Shown in pieces: positions 35,639-45,639 of a stretch of 64,000 nt of DNA. Position 1 is the first letter of the stretch. The number at the start of each line of letters is the position of its first letter. The notes beneath the pieces are model-generated. The model saw only the letters and a program-made list of their open reading frames with translations, had not been told where the DNA came from and made no database searches. Source of the DNA: Chalara sp. BL73 (taxonomy: Eukaryota > Ascomycota > Leotiomycetes > Helotiales). The position numbers and the translations under genes were made by a program. The DNA lies in NCBI GenBank assembly GCA_918026815.1, contig CAKJVC010000142.1, positions 496,001 through 560,000 of the forward strand. Direction: 5' to 3'.

Positions 35639-37499
35639 ATGTCAGCCAATATTAATGAGGGACCTCAGGATGGGCCAGATAGAATTGGTCCCGAACACTC
35701 ACCAAAGAGATCCTTCTCTCAACATGTCAGCCACATTGTGAAAGCTTTCACAACAAGAGAAGGACTCATAGGGCAATATGATTATGGTGTGTTATAGGCA
35801 TCTTTAGAAGACATGCACGCAATTGCATTTACTGATCAAAACAGGCTTCCTTTTCAAACCTAATCTCCCCTTCATGAAAAAGTCCAAGCAAAGGACACCA
35901 TTCTTTGGCCTCCAAGATCGCATGCCAGTCGTTCTGGCCTTCTTGCTCGGATTCCAACATGCACTTGCTATGTTGGCTGGCGTCATCACTCCTCCAATCA
36001 TCATCTCAGGAGCAGCAAACTTCTCTACGGACACAAAGCAATACTTAGTCTCAACCTCCTTGATCGTCTGTGGTATCCTCTCAGCCGTTCAAATCACCAG
36101 GTTTCACATCTGGAAAACCCCATACTACGTCGGGACCGGCTTGGTATCAGTGGTAGGAACCTCATTCGCCATCATCCCCATCGCCACGAAAGGACTTGCC
36201 CAGATGTACGAGAATGGGATGTGCCCAACCTCTCCAGCAGGCGTCAAGCTTCCTTGCCCTCAAGGGTACGGTGCGATCCTAGGCACGTGTTCGCTCTGCG
36301 CCCTGCTCGAGATCGGGCTTTCATTCATGTCTCCCAAGATGCTCAAGCGTCTCTTCCCACCGATTGTCACAGGTCCAACAGTCATGCTCATTGGCGTCCA
36401 TCTCGTCGAAACTGGACTGAAGGGATGGGCTGGAGGATCCGGAAGCTGCCTGGGCAGACCAACAACAGGAAACTTCCAGCTCTGCCCCTCGAACTCTGCT
36501 CCTCACGCACTACCTTGGGGAAGCGCTGAATTCATCGGTCTTGGTTTCTCGGTTTTCGTCACCATCATCCTATGTGAGCGCTTCGGCTCCCCAATAATGA
36601 AGTCTCTCAGTGTCGTTCTTGGCCTCCTTGTCGGCTGCATAATCGCCGGCGCAACCGGCTACTTTGACAAATCCACCATCGATGCCGCCCCAGCTGCGTC
36701 CTTCATCTGGGTCCACACCTTCCCACTGTCCGTTTACGGCCCGCTCATCTTACCGCTCATGGCAGTCTACCTGATTCTCATGATGGAAGCCATCGGCGAT
36801 ATCTCCGCCACCTGCGATGTCTCCCGGCTTCAAGTCGAAGGTCGCCTCTTCGACTCCCGCATCCAAGGCGGTGTCCTCGCCGACGGCCTCAATGGAATGC
36901 TTGCCGGTCTCTGCGCCATCACCCCCATGTCCACATTCGCGCAGAACAACGGCGTCATCGCCCTCACCCGTTGCGCGAACCGCAAGGCCGGCTACGCAGC
37001 ATGCTTCTTCCTCATCGTCATGGGCGTCTTCTCCAAGTTCGCCGCCGCGCTAACCGCCATTCCGGCCCCCGTCCTCGGAGGAATGACGACCTTCCTCTTC
37101 GCCTCCGTGGCCGTTTCTGGTCTGCGCATCGTCGCCACCGTCCCGTTCACCCGCCGCACGCGCTTCATCCTCACTGCCGCGCTTGCCCTTGGAATGGGCG
37201 CCATCCTCGTACCGGACTGGTTCCAATACGTCTTCACGTACAAGGGGGATAACAAGGCCAAAGCGGGCTTCCTCGACGCCATCGTGCTGGTTATGGAGAC
37301 GGGTTTTGCCGTCGCTGCGTTCATCGCCGTGACGCTCAACTTGATCCTCCCGCCGGAAGACGTAGCCGAGGAGACGGAGAGCTTGGCGGGTGATCTTGTG
37401 GAGCGCGAAGAAGAGGAGGAAAGGGAGTATAAGAAGGACGGGAGCGTGGAGAGCGGGGTTGCGCCGACGGGGAGCGGAGATGCTAGTTTGAAAGTTTAG
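35639..37499 (+). CDS. Uric acid/xanthine permease (NAT/NCS2 family, UapA/UapC type), 2 exons, 600 aa
   Basis: Exons 35639-35786 and 35845-37499 join in frame across a 58-nt intron (QYDYG | FLFKPN). The protein has about 12-14 hydrophobic segments. It carries the N-terminal family blocks LLGFQHALAMLAGVITPP and a QH pair, and the NAT signature QNNGVIALTRCANR beginning at Q416. The last of these sets purine specificity in Aspergillus UapA and matches the uric acid/xanthine group exactly. A charged, Glu-rich cytoplasmic tail follows, as in endocytosed fungal transporters. It imports uric acid or xanthine by proton symport at the plasma membrane. UapA and UapC are not distinguishable here. The second exon is conspicuously C-rich at third codon positions, suggesting high expression. 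Confidence 0.93.
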
Positions 37500-38157
37500 A
37501 ATGAGGATAAACGAGACATCTAGATGCTTTGGATGGTGTACATACTCGGATATTGTATAGAATTATATTTCTGAATGATCAGGCTTCCTCCTCGCATTTT
37601 ATCAAGCGCTTTGTGTATGAAAAGAACTGGCAGATGGGATATATATAAGTTTAATCACCCGATTTCAAAAAGGGCGGCGGCTTAAGCGACAAGATGCCAA
37701 CGGCCTCTCCTTCCAGCCGAGCTGACAATCCTCCTCTCCACCGCTGCTTTTACTGCTTGCTTCCTTCCTCATGACGATTTCGTGGGATCTTGCGTCCAGA
37801 AGCTCGCTTTACACCAAGCCGAACCGGGTTTCTAGCAATCACAGGTGGGGAAAGGTACGGGGTGAAATTTAATAATCTTTTTTTTTAAGAAACGTTACGA
37901 ATGTTACCGGGCTCGTTACGCATATAATATTAAAAGTACAATATCATGCCGCCGCCAAAAAATAATTTACATTAAAGCCGTGCATCAACCGCCTCGTATC
38001 GTTTTAAAGGTCCTGGGTATCATAAGGCGAAGCTCGCTCTCGTTCTCGTTCTCGTTCTCATCGCGTCCCAATCTTCAGATCCTCCGCTTCTCTCAAAGCC
38101 ATCTGGATTCCTGCGCGTCGTAGGTTCATTATACGGCCCCGCACGTTCGGCCGTCTA
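37500..38157. other. Convergent 3' region with a CTCGTT hexamer run
   Basis: No gene seen. A short (CTCGTT)n-type tandem run lies at about 38034-38060, and AT-rich sequence around 37870-37970. Confidence 0.6.
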
Positions 38158-39402
38158 TCACTCAAGCTCGGCGCGGAACTGCCCCGGGGCGTTATACCTG
38201 GGCGGCGATGGTAGCCGCTTCCGATCGTGCGTGTTCGGCAGCTCCGCGTAGATGCCTTGGCCGGCTCCGTGGCCGTTCTGCTGCGATACGGCATCCTGGT
38301 ACTGGTCTTGGTGATAGACCGGCGGTGGGGTCTGTTGTGGGTGCTGCGCCGGGCTCTCGCTACGACTCGAAAGCTGCGAGAGATGTTGGTGCTGCACGGA
38401 GGGGCTGCGGCGGTGCTCGGAGTGCTGTTGCTGAAGGGGTGGGCTGCGGCTGCGTGGGATATCCATTTGCTGGGATGGTAGCGATGCATGCATGGAAGGC
38501 ATGCGGCTGTTGTTGAGACTCTGCCAGGAGACGCGGTTGTTGGGCATGAACGAGTTTCGTCCATTTAGGCTCCCTATCTGACTGCCATGTAAAGATCCTT
38601 GCTGCGAGACAATGGAATTTCTTGATTTCAGCGGCTGCGGGTATAACGATTTGCTGTCGTTGTATATCGTGGTGTGGGAAGCGGTGCTGTCGTTGCGTTG
38701 GAATAGTGGTACCTCAATAGGGGTTTCAGGGTATTCGCTGGGCGAGTATTCCGCGGATCCCGAAAATTGGCTTGCTTGTGAGGTGTTGAGCTTGTGGGCC
38801 ACCTTTTCGTTGATTTTGGATGCGTTTACAATGGAGGACTTGACAAGCAATCGCTCTATAAGTGTCGCATGCGCTTTCTTTGTTGTCTTCTTAACAAAAC
38901 TTGTCATCATGATATTGCACCTCATGTCCACATCCTCGCGCAAGTAAAGACCGTGTAAAGGCGCACCTACACCTAGTTCGACAGGTGCAATCGGCTCTCC
39001 TGGTAGTGATCCTCCGAGCGTCCATTTTCCTTTGATGTTTAGGCCCATGGGTGCATAACAGTGGGTTTGGAGACCCCATTCAAGATCGTGGAAGCAGGCA
39101 TTGTATGTGACCTTTCCCGTCACCATATTCCCAGGCAGATAGCTGATACGATCCGTGATGCTGTACCATAGACAATGGTACTCCTCGGCTGTAGCATCAT
39201 TTGGGGGTTGGATGGGATGGCGCTCCTCCACAAGCGGATTGAGATCTATCATCTCTGTATGGCTCCGTAAGGTTTCCATAACCGTCTCCCTGGTGATTCC
39301 TATAAACTTCAGTTAGAATCCATCATGGAAGTCAAGGCAAGTCTGGATGTCCTTACCGGCAGGAAGTGGAGTGATAGTGGTATACACCGTTCTTTTCGAC
39401 AT
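38158..39402 (-). CDS. Fungal DUF7053-type protein with Gln/Pro-rich tail, 2 exons, 395 aa
   Basis: Exons 39402-39357 and 39299-38158 join in frame across a 57-nt intron (TPLPA-G | ITRETVMETL). The first 190 residues resemble a conserved ascomycete domain that I place, with moderate certainty, in DUF7053: SKRTVYTTITPLP at the start, then EYHCLWYSITDRISYLPG, YNACFHDLEWGLQTHCYAP, and REDVDMRCNIMMTSFVKKT. The last 190 residues are Ser/Gln/Pro/His-rich and disordered. No enzymatic motif or membrane segment is visible. The function is unknown. Confidence 0.75.
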
Positions 39403-40862
39403 ATTGAAGTTGCTGGCTATATGAACTGTATCAAAAATCCGTCTATATTTGTGAGAAGCTCAGGAGAATTCAAATTCTTGAGGCCAAAGCACCAACAGAA
39501 AGCATGAAAGGAAGGAAATATATGTATATGAACAATGAAAAACCAAAGTGCGGTTGCACGGCTTCTTAGCACAAAGCAGATTCCTTTAGCCAAGGCGAGT
39601 GCGGCATGTTTTTACAACACCAACAGGGCTATTCTGGTCTGGCGCATAGCCTAATACACGGAGATATGCATGGCTCGCTGACCTCAGAACTCAAAAAAGA
39701 TAGACTGCGGTAGGGCTCCAGAACAAAATAGCACGGGAGTCTTCCATCGCGGTCTTGGTGACGAAGCGAGCAAATCAGAACATGGACATCGCACCTTGGG
39801 GTTTGTTGATGTGAGGCTTGTCTCTGTGGGCTGTGTTGGTAGCTCTCAAGCCCTGGGTCCCAGCCGTCGGGTTTTAATCTATTATTGTCAACTACCGGCG
39901 CGCCACTAGCCACATCTCAAAGTAAGCGCGGCAAGACCCTTAACCTGTGCTTGAGATCAGGATTTGTGACGATACTGTGTGTTGTCCTTCGCATATGAGG
40001 AAATTCTGGATATAACAGAAGACAACTCTGCCACAGCGCACAAAACAAATTGCATTGTATGGTGAAACAGCGGGACAAGAGACGATCTGCAGAGGCGTAG
40101 TGATATGGTGCAGTCGGGCAACAAATCTGACCAGGATGGTGAGTAAGGCGGCTCCTGAAACCTAAAGTTCAGTGTCAGAGAACTGTTCCACAGCATGCGT
40201 TACAGTGGCACATACGTCCCATCTTGCAGCTCCTCTTCTGGGCATATATCAGAGGTATTCTTTCCATGGTCACGAATACAATATGCTGTTCATCATAACT
40301 TCTTTATAATGTCTTCCATCATTTTATCTTGGTTTATTTGATTGGTTATTTTTAGTTCTCCCATCAAGCCCCTACCTGAGCCTCTCAGAGTCCGACAAGC
40401 CTACCCCAGCGTGCTGTCGTTCAACGCAGGAACAGTCGGATTTTGGATCTCAGGTAAATGCAAAATATCATCGAACCTTGAAGACATAGCAGCTCCCAGG
40501 GAGAGAAACCGAACTACCATCTTTAATGAGCTCACATACCAGATTCGGCGTGGCTGGAAGATTTACCCAGAAACGAAGCAACAAACATGCTATGACGTAA
40601 TCTTTGGTTACCTCAAGATCAAGTGACCCAGAAGAGACCCATTCATCACCGTATTTTCCTTCGTTTATAATTCATCTTTTGCTAGATGCGGGTCCGATTT
40701 CATACACCTCTGCATCTTTCGTAATTATCCAGGTTATTCTATGCAACCTACCTCTGTGCTTGTATGGTACTCAGGCTTACTCGTGCGAAAGAATCGTCCT
40801 GCGTGATTAGGAGAAGCCCTTACTTTTTGCATATAATTCCTCCGCTACCTAGCACAGTATAT
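39403..40862. other. Intergenic region, no supported gene
   Basis: About 1.46 kb. Frames of 60-95 codons on both strands (for example 39629-39913 minus and 40342-40626 plus) show no recognisable domain and do not splice convincingly to each other. Confidence 0.5.
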
Positions 40863-41405
40863 ATGTCTCCTCCGTTGGCCATGGAAGTATCCTGCCAATG
40901 CGGAGCAGTTGCCTTCGAGACCCCTCTTCCCGCACCAAAAGCCATCTACATCTGTCACTGCACAGAATGTAGACGTCAATCAGCATCGGCCTTTGGTATC
41001 TCAGCCATGTTCCCCCGGCCGCAGCTCGGCGACGAGATAATGTCCAAGATGGACACCTGGGTCCGACAGACTCAGTCCGGCCTCTCAATGACCTGTTTCT
41101 TCTGCAAGACCTGTGGGTCAAGGGTCTGGCATGAGAGGAGCGGAAAGGAACTGGTCAGCATCAAGGGAGGGTTGATAAAGGGGCTGGATTTGGGAAATGC
41201 AGTGCACATATGGTAAGCGGGCGAGACAGAGAACTTTGGGCTTCGTAGATATCGAGTGATACCTGCTACTCAACCAATGCGCCAATCAACACAAGATCGA
41301 GGATGAGAAGCGAGCTGATCTGCTGAAACTGCGTATAGGACGAAGGAGGCAATTACTCCAATTGCAGATGGGGCTCAGCAAGTTGAAGGAGAACCTGATG
41401 ATTGA
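40863..41405 (+). CDS. GFA (CENP-V/formaldehyde-activating-like) zinc-domain protein, 2 exons, 138 aa
   Basis: Exons 40863-41212 and 41339-41405 join in frame across a 126-nt intron (AVHIW | TKEAITP). The whole protein is one GFA fold: CQC at 11-13, CHCTEC at 31-36 and CFFCKTC at 78-84 bind zinc, with the family's GSRVWH following. Without the second exon the protein would end at HIW and lose the C-terminal strand (PIADGAQQVEGEP). GFA-domain proteins are often annotated as glutathione-dependent formaldehyde-activating enzymes; most fungal copies are of unproved function. The ATG at 40881 is an alternative start. Confidence 0.88.
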
Positions 41406-42086
41406 ACGGTCATAGTCAAATATTGAGATCGGTACGAAGAAGAAAGAATGTTCAGGAATCAAAATGGTATCGTTACTGTTTGAGAAATATTTGGAATGCG
41501 TACTATTGGCACTGTTCCCGTCATATGCAATTACTTACCACCTTTCCATTAAGGCCAGTTGGGGGCCTTATACTCTGGCTGAGAAAATATGGCGGTTCTT
41601 AGCACCAACTTCCAACAATTTATTGTATGCTCGTCAACATTTCATTACTTGTGATACATTTTTAATAAAGCAAAAATATAATTTTCTTTCGTTAAAAATA
41701 AGTTTATAAAAATGTCTCACAATTTAATGAAATGTTGACAAGCATATAGTAATGTGAAAAAGTGATGACCGTCTCAAAAATCAACCCTCTATTTCTCAGT
41801 CGGAGAGCCTTACAAAGCGGTACCTATGAAATTTTGTGGTCATGTCAGGTTCGTGGCAAAGGATAAGTGGAAGATCAGAACCTGCCCACGAGATCCCTGA
41901 ATATTAAGCTTTACACGTGGTAATTTCATCAATTAACTGAATGAGAACACTGCCGGACGCACAGCTAATACGCAGGTTGAACCGGTTGTCAAATCTTTTC
42001 AGCTTCAGCTCGGGCATAAGAGTGATATGTGACTCAGTTAGATACCGAGAATCCTCACAAATAATGACCCATATTACTCTCTCATC
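41406..42086. other. AT-rich gap at the left edge of the HET block
   Basis: No gene seen. It includes one copy of a diverged direct repeat (41726-41807). Confidence 0.6.
41726..41807 (+). repeat. Left copy of a diverged direct repeat flanking the HET block
   Basis: By hand alignment it shares an estimated three quarters of its bases with 47997-48076. The shared blocks are aatgaaa, ttgacaagcata, gtgaa, accgt and cggagag, in the same order, orientation and spacing. Confidence 0.75.
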
Positions 42087-43679
42087 TCAGTGCCTCAAGA
42101 TGACAGTAACTTGTCTTGCCTGCGAGTCATGCTTGACACCCTGCAAAGCTACAGCAAAAAGTACGTCAACTTCTGTAATAGCTGGTATGTCTCCGTCCTT
42201 CGAGTCTCCATACGCGCTGACTACTAAAGCTTGACTTGCGGTACCTGCCTCAGCACCGTGACCTTGACCCTCCGCGATTTGATGTTTGCAGAGAAGAAGT
42301 GCCTTCCCACTGACAACTGTAACTTTAAAGTTTTCTATCATCTCAGGATCTTCATCAACACCGAGCTGTACCTGGCAGAAACTGTCTCCAGTCCCACCCT
42401 CTAGGAGGAATTCCATGGTTCGCCGCTTTGAGCGAGTTGTATGTTCATAACATTCCACAATTTTGGTCTTATACCACATTCCCTTTAAACCATTCGACTC
42501 CCATGTCATATCCGGTTCAATTCGACCCTCGAGGCCAGTCAGACGAGAAGGCGCCCAGCGAGGGCTAATCGACATTCTCTTCGAACCATGCATAGCTGCG
42601 AGGCGGCAAGCGTCTTGCTTTCTATCATTATAGATTGCCTGCATTCCTTGCTCGTGAGAAGTCCATTTTGGATCCCATCTTAGTCCAAGAAGTGCGAATA
42701 GTGCTCTTGCGTAATCTATTGGCTGTGTTGATTCCCTTGTGGCGGATCCAAAAGAGATATCAGTCAATGAAACTCCAACATTACGGACATACTGCAGGAT
42801 AGTCATTGACAGAGATAGGGACTTGAACTGGGACTCCTCTGTAGGCTCAGATTGGAAAGACTTGAAGAGATTTATGCGAAATGTTAGATCAGATCGAATC
42901 TCATCCAATGTAAATACCTTCTCCGCTGTAACTATCAAGGCTTTCTTCGCCAGTCGGATCTCCTGGTACGTCCATACTCTCTTCGTCCATGCCCCGCATA
43001 CTAAGCCAACAGCGACATCCAAAGGTGACGAGGTGTGCATCTGAAGAAGCAGAGCGTCAAGGACGATAACAGCCTCAGCCTCCTCGTATACTTGGGGAAG
43101 CGTATTGATGACATCGACCTGCAAATGATTCTCCTCATCTGACAAATTCGCCCCTGCAGGGTCGGCATTTGGGACTGAGAGAACGTCCAGCCAAATCCAT
43201 TCTGCGCCGGTATTCTGTATGACCTCAAAAACTCGGAGGAGGTGTTCACGAGTGATACCTCGGGCTTTTGGATCGGCTCGGATGCCTTCTGCCCATACGT
43301 GAGAAATAGCCATGTAACCGCCTTCGAGCAATTTCCATTCGCAAGACTTATTGACACATAAAACTTTTTGCTCCGTCACGGCTCGTCTTATTAGATGCAG
43401 TGGTGGTCTCACCCAAGCAGATGGTAAAAACCACTTCCCAAATTTCCCCAAACCTGATTCATCTAAATCCGGGTCAGGGCCAAGCACCTTTAATGGACAA
43501 TAGTCGCTAGTCGGCCGCACAATTTTCTGCATAATCTGTTGAACTTCCTCGATCGGCCAGTTTAGAAGCTCATTCACGGCAACATTATTTGCAGTAGGTG
43601 GCGGAATGCCGAACCTCATCAACAATTCTCTAACACGAAACTGTGACAAAAATTTTGTAGACAGTTCCTCTTGATTCAT
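42087..43679 (-). CDS. Heterokaryon incompatibility (HET) domain protein, 530 aa
   Basis: A single exon. The HET core is at about 122-250: GYMAISHVW, then WIWLDVLSVPN, then the conserved KRVWTYQEIRLAKKALI (W236 and E240). An N-terminal helical segment (RELLMRFGIPPPTANNVAVNELLNW) resembles a UBA-like three-helix fold, which is inference only. After the HET core come ALFALLGLRWDP and an unrecognised 180-residue C-terminal part. HET proteins control recognition between fungal strains and can trigger cell death on mismatch; the partner gene is unknown. It is divergently paired with a homologue at 44035-45132. Confidence 0.88.
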   Translation of the reverse strand: MNQEELSTKFLSQFRVRELLMRFGIPPPTANNVAVNELLNWPIEEVQQIMQKIVRPTSDYCPLKVLGPDPDLDESGLGKFGKWFLPSAWVRPPLHLIRRAVTEQKVLCVNKSCEWKLLEGGYMAISHVWAEGIRADPKARGITREHLLRVFEVIQNTGAEWIWLDVLSVPNADPAGANLSDEENHLQVDVINTLPQVYEEAEAVIVLDALLLQMHTSSPLDVAVGLVCGAWTKRVWTYQEIRLAKKALIVTAEKVFTLDEIRSDLTFRINLFKSFQSEPTEESQFKSLSLSMTILQYVRNVGVSLTDISFGSATRESTQPIDYARALFALLGLRWDPKWTSHEQGMQAIYNDRKQDACRLAAMHGSKRMSISPRWAPSRLTGLEGRIEPDMTWESNGLKGMWYKTKIVECYEHTTRSKRRTMEFLLEGGTGDSFCQVQLGVDEDPEMIENFKVTVVSGKALLLCKHQIAEGQGHGAEAGTASQALVVSAYGDSKDGDIPAITEVDVLFAVALQGVKHDSQARQVTVILRH

Positions 43680-44034
43680 CTTGTATAGTGCCGTGAGTTA
43701 TCCAGGGAATACAGGAGTTGAATAACGGATGGCAATGTCTTTGGTGCTACATCTCTGGGCTGGTTCGTGCGGCTGGAACCCCCCAAATATTTGCTCAATA
43801 ACGCCTCGAACCCTCTGCACTTGAGCTGAAGTGAAACCCATTATGCACCCAACCTCACTTGACAAATCATTTCATTGGGCAATAAGGCTAGAAGCTGAAG
43901 CTGAGCACAATGCGTGAACACTTGACTTCACGTTCACCATACTCCAATTCACATTTTAAGCTGACAGGTTGATTCGGAAGACTAACATCCATTTACGCTT
44001 ACTCGTTTTGTCGCTACCTCAATTGTATTATATC
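43680..44034. promoter_or_regulatory. Divergent promoter region between the paired HET genes
   Basis: 355 bp between the start codons of two homologous, oppositely oriented genes; no other feature seen. Confidence 0.55.
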
Positions 44035-45132
44035 ATGCCTACAGTGGCAGAAAATGAGCTCGCAATGGTCGAGGCATTGCAACGGTACGGCATCGGATCT
44101 TCCCGGGCACGTAAAGTCGCCAGCAATGACCTCAAAAGATGGACTCCAGCCGACGTCGACCTTGTTCTTCGCCAGGTTCAAATGACGGGCCGCAACAAGA
44201 ACCCGTGTGGCCCATTGTTCAATCAACGTAGGGACATTGGCATAGGGTTGAAGGCTTTCATTTACTCTGTGCTTGGCTTCGGGATTGCCATTACTCTCCC
44301 CTTCGTTGTCGCAGTTGCGGTTGGCCGATTTTTCAAACGTTGGAAATTCACTGTAATCAAGGAGTCGTGGGCTAAGTCTCCTATTCCTAATTTTATCTCG
44401 ATATTTCGCGAGTTCGACAGCTACATTAAAGCGCCACTGAATCTCGTTCGCCAGTCTATCGAGCAGAAGATCGCGCTTTGCGTGAATCGAAGTGGGGAGT
44501 TTAAGGTCATGACTTCCGGTTATACTGTCATGTCACACGTTTGGGAAGAGACTTTGGGGTGGATGAGTCCTACCGCGTTTGGGAAAGTCGACCTCAGTTT
44601 GAGGAAGATGGGAGTAGCCCGTAGTCATTTCCTTAGGTTTTTTGATAGGTGTAATTCGACTTGGCTATGGGTTGATTTCCTAGCTATGCCCGAGATACTG
44701 GAGGATATGTCTGTGGTAGAACAAGCTGAGATAGAGCGCCTCCGTACTGGTGTCATCAACAATCTCAATACTATTTATTGCAGCGCCGACAAGGTCGTTG
44801 TTCTCGATACACTTACTCTACAACTGAAAACAGGCAGCCTGCTCGACGTTGCGGTTGTTATGTCGGTTGGACGTTGGATCACACGGATTTGCACAGTGGC
44901 AGAAACCAAATCAGCAAGGAAAGTCACCATCAAAACGGCTGACGGTCAAGCAGACCTAGACGATATAGTACGGCTCCTACAGGATATGACCACAGGAGAA
45001 GACCATCGATATTCTGGTCTCGCCGAGACGCTGTCAGTGTTACGCGGAGGTAGTTTTGATAATCAGACATCACTAGAAGTCGATGATCTCGCCCAAGTAT
45101 ATCGACAAATGCTTAGCTCCACATTCAACTAG
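44035..45132 (+). CDS. Divergent, shortened HET-domain homologue with an N-terminal membrane helix, 365 aa
   Basis: It aligns with the neighbouring HET protein along most of its length: EALQRYGIGSSRARKVASNDLKRW with its N-terminal helices, then APLNLVRQSIEQKIALCVN, then GYTVMSHVW, WLWVDFLAMPE and SLLDVAVVMSVG. Two differences stand out. A hydrophobic helix at about 70-98 (SVLGFGIAITLPFVVAVAVG) is inserted where the neighbour has none. In the last HET motif the neighbour's RVWTYQE reads RICTVAE, with C286 for the conserved Trp but E290 kept. It stops soon after the core, lacking about 180 C-terminal residues. The start at 44035 aligns with its homologue; an in-frame ATG at 43969 is possible. 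It may be a decaying or re-purposed copy. Confidence 0.8.
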   Translation: MPTVAENELAMVEALQRYGIGSSRARKVASNDLKRWTPADVDLVLRQVQMTGRNKNPCGPLFNQRRDIGIGLKAFIYSVLGFGIAITLPFVVAVAVGRFFKRWKFTVIKESWAKSPIPNFISIFREFDSYIKAPLNLVRQSIEQKIALCVNRSGEFKVMTSGYTVMSHVWEETLGWMSPTAFGKVDLSLRKMGVARSHFLRFFDRCNSTWLWVDFLAMPEILEDMSVVEQAEIERLRTGVINNLNTIYCSADKVVVLDTLTLQLKTGSLLDVAVVMSVGRWITRICTVAETKSARKVTIKTADGQADLDDIVRLLQDMTTGEDHRYSGLAETLSVLRGGSFDNQTSLEVDDLAQVYRQMLSSTFN

Positions 45133-45236
45133 AACACCGACACAAAGTTCAAGCAAAAATGCACCCCGAATATCCATGAGTTCATTCGATACCCACGTAA
45201 TACCCACGTAAGACAACGCAGCTATAGCCCTAAAGT
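45111..45236 (+). pseudogene. Broken duplicate of the 5' end of the downstream Ser-rich gene (copy A)
   Basis: It is aligned by eye to 45572-45690: atgctt, caactagaac/caacttgaac, ccgac, aaagttcaagcaaaaa, and then an ATG followed by a diverged reading of the neighbour's first codons. That reading stops after 11 codons. acaacgcagct and gccct follow in both copies. Its left end overlaps the last codons of the HET homologue. Confidence 0.7.
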
Positions 45237-45325
45237 GTAGGAATGGGAATGACCCTGTGACAGCTTCAAGGAACGTTTAAAATGTATACCATTAAAGATT
45301 ATTACTTTTTATGCAACAAAGCCTT

Positions 45326-45587
45326 TTACGCTTGGCAATATAGCTCATCGATACTTCCATTTTCTAATCTGCAACCATGGTTCACAGGTGAAGTTCGACG
45401 AGCATTGCGCAATGTCCCTTCCTGGATGAGGACATTAGCATAGGTAACTGAGTTACCACCTCCAAGTTTTCGCGACTCAGCAAAGAGTAACCAAAGCATT
45501 AATCCTATATTATTCATCCGTAGATCCTCAACCCACCTATGAAGCTCTCTTTCTCTTGGATCTTTGTTCCATGCTTGTTCCTACACA
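45326..45587 (-). other. Unassigned 87-codon open frame, possible exon or relic
   Basis: From a possible acceptor (GTGTAG) at about 45587 the minus strand reads EQAWNKDPRERELHRWVEDL without a stop to 45326, ending in ELYCQA. The amino-acid content looks protein-like and helical, and the internal ATG is at 45517. I find no upstream exon on the minus strand that fits, because the plus-strand Ser-rich gene occupies it. It could be a remnant of a gene lost from this spacer. Confidence 0.3.
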
Positions 45588-45639
45588 ATCAACTTGAACG
45601 CCGACGTAAAGTTCAAGCAAAAAAGCGCTCCGATTACTA

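Noticed and set aside
39629..39913. 94-codon minus-strand frame
   Set aside because: No domain, no neighbour that splices to it; overlaps ordinary intergenic sequence.
40342..40626. 94-codon plus-strand frame
   Set aside because: I looked for an exon upstream (an AG acceptor exists at about 40351) but found no partner or family resemblance.
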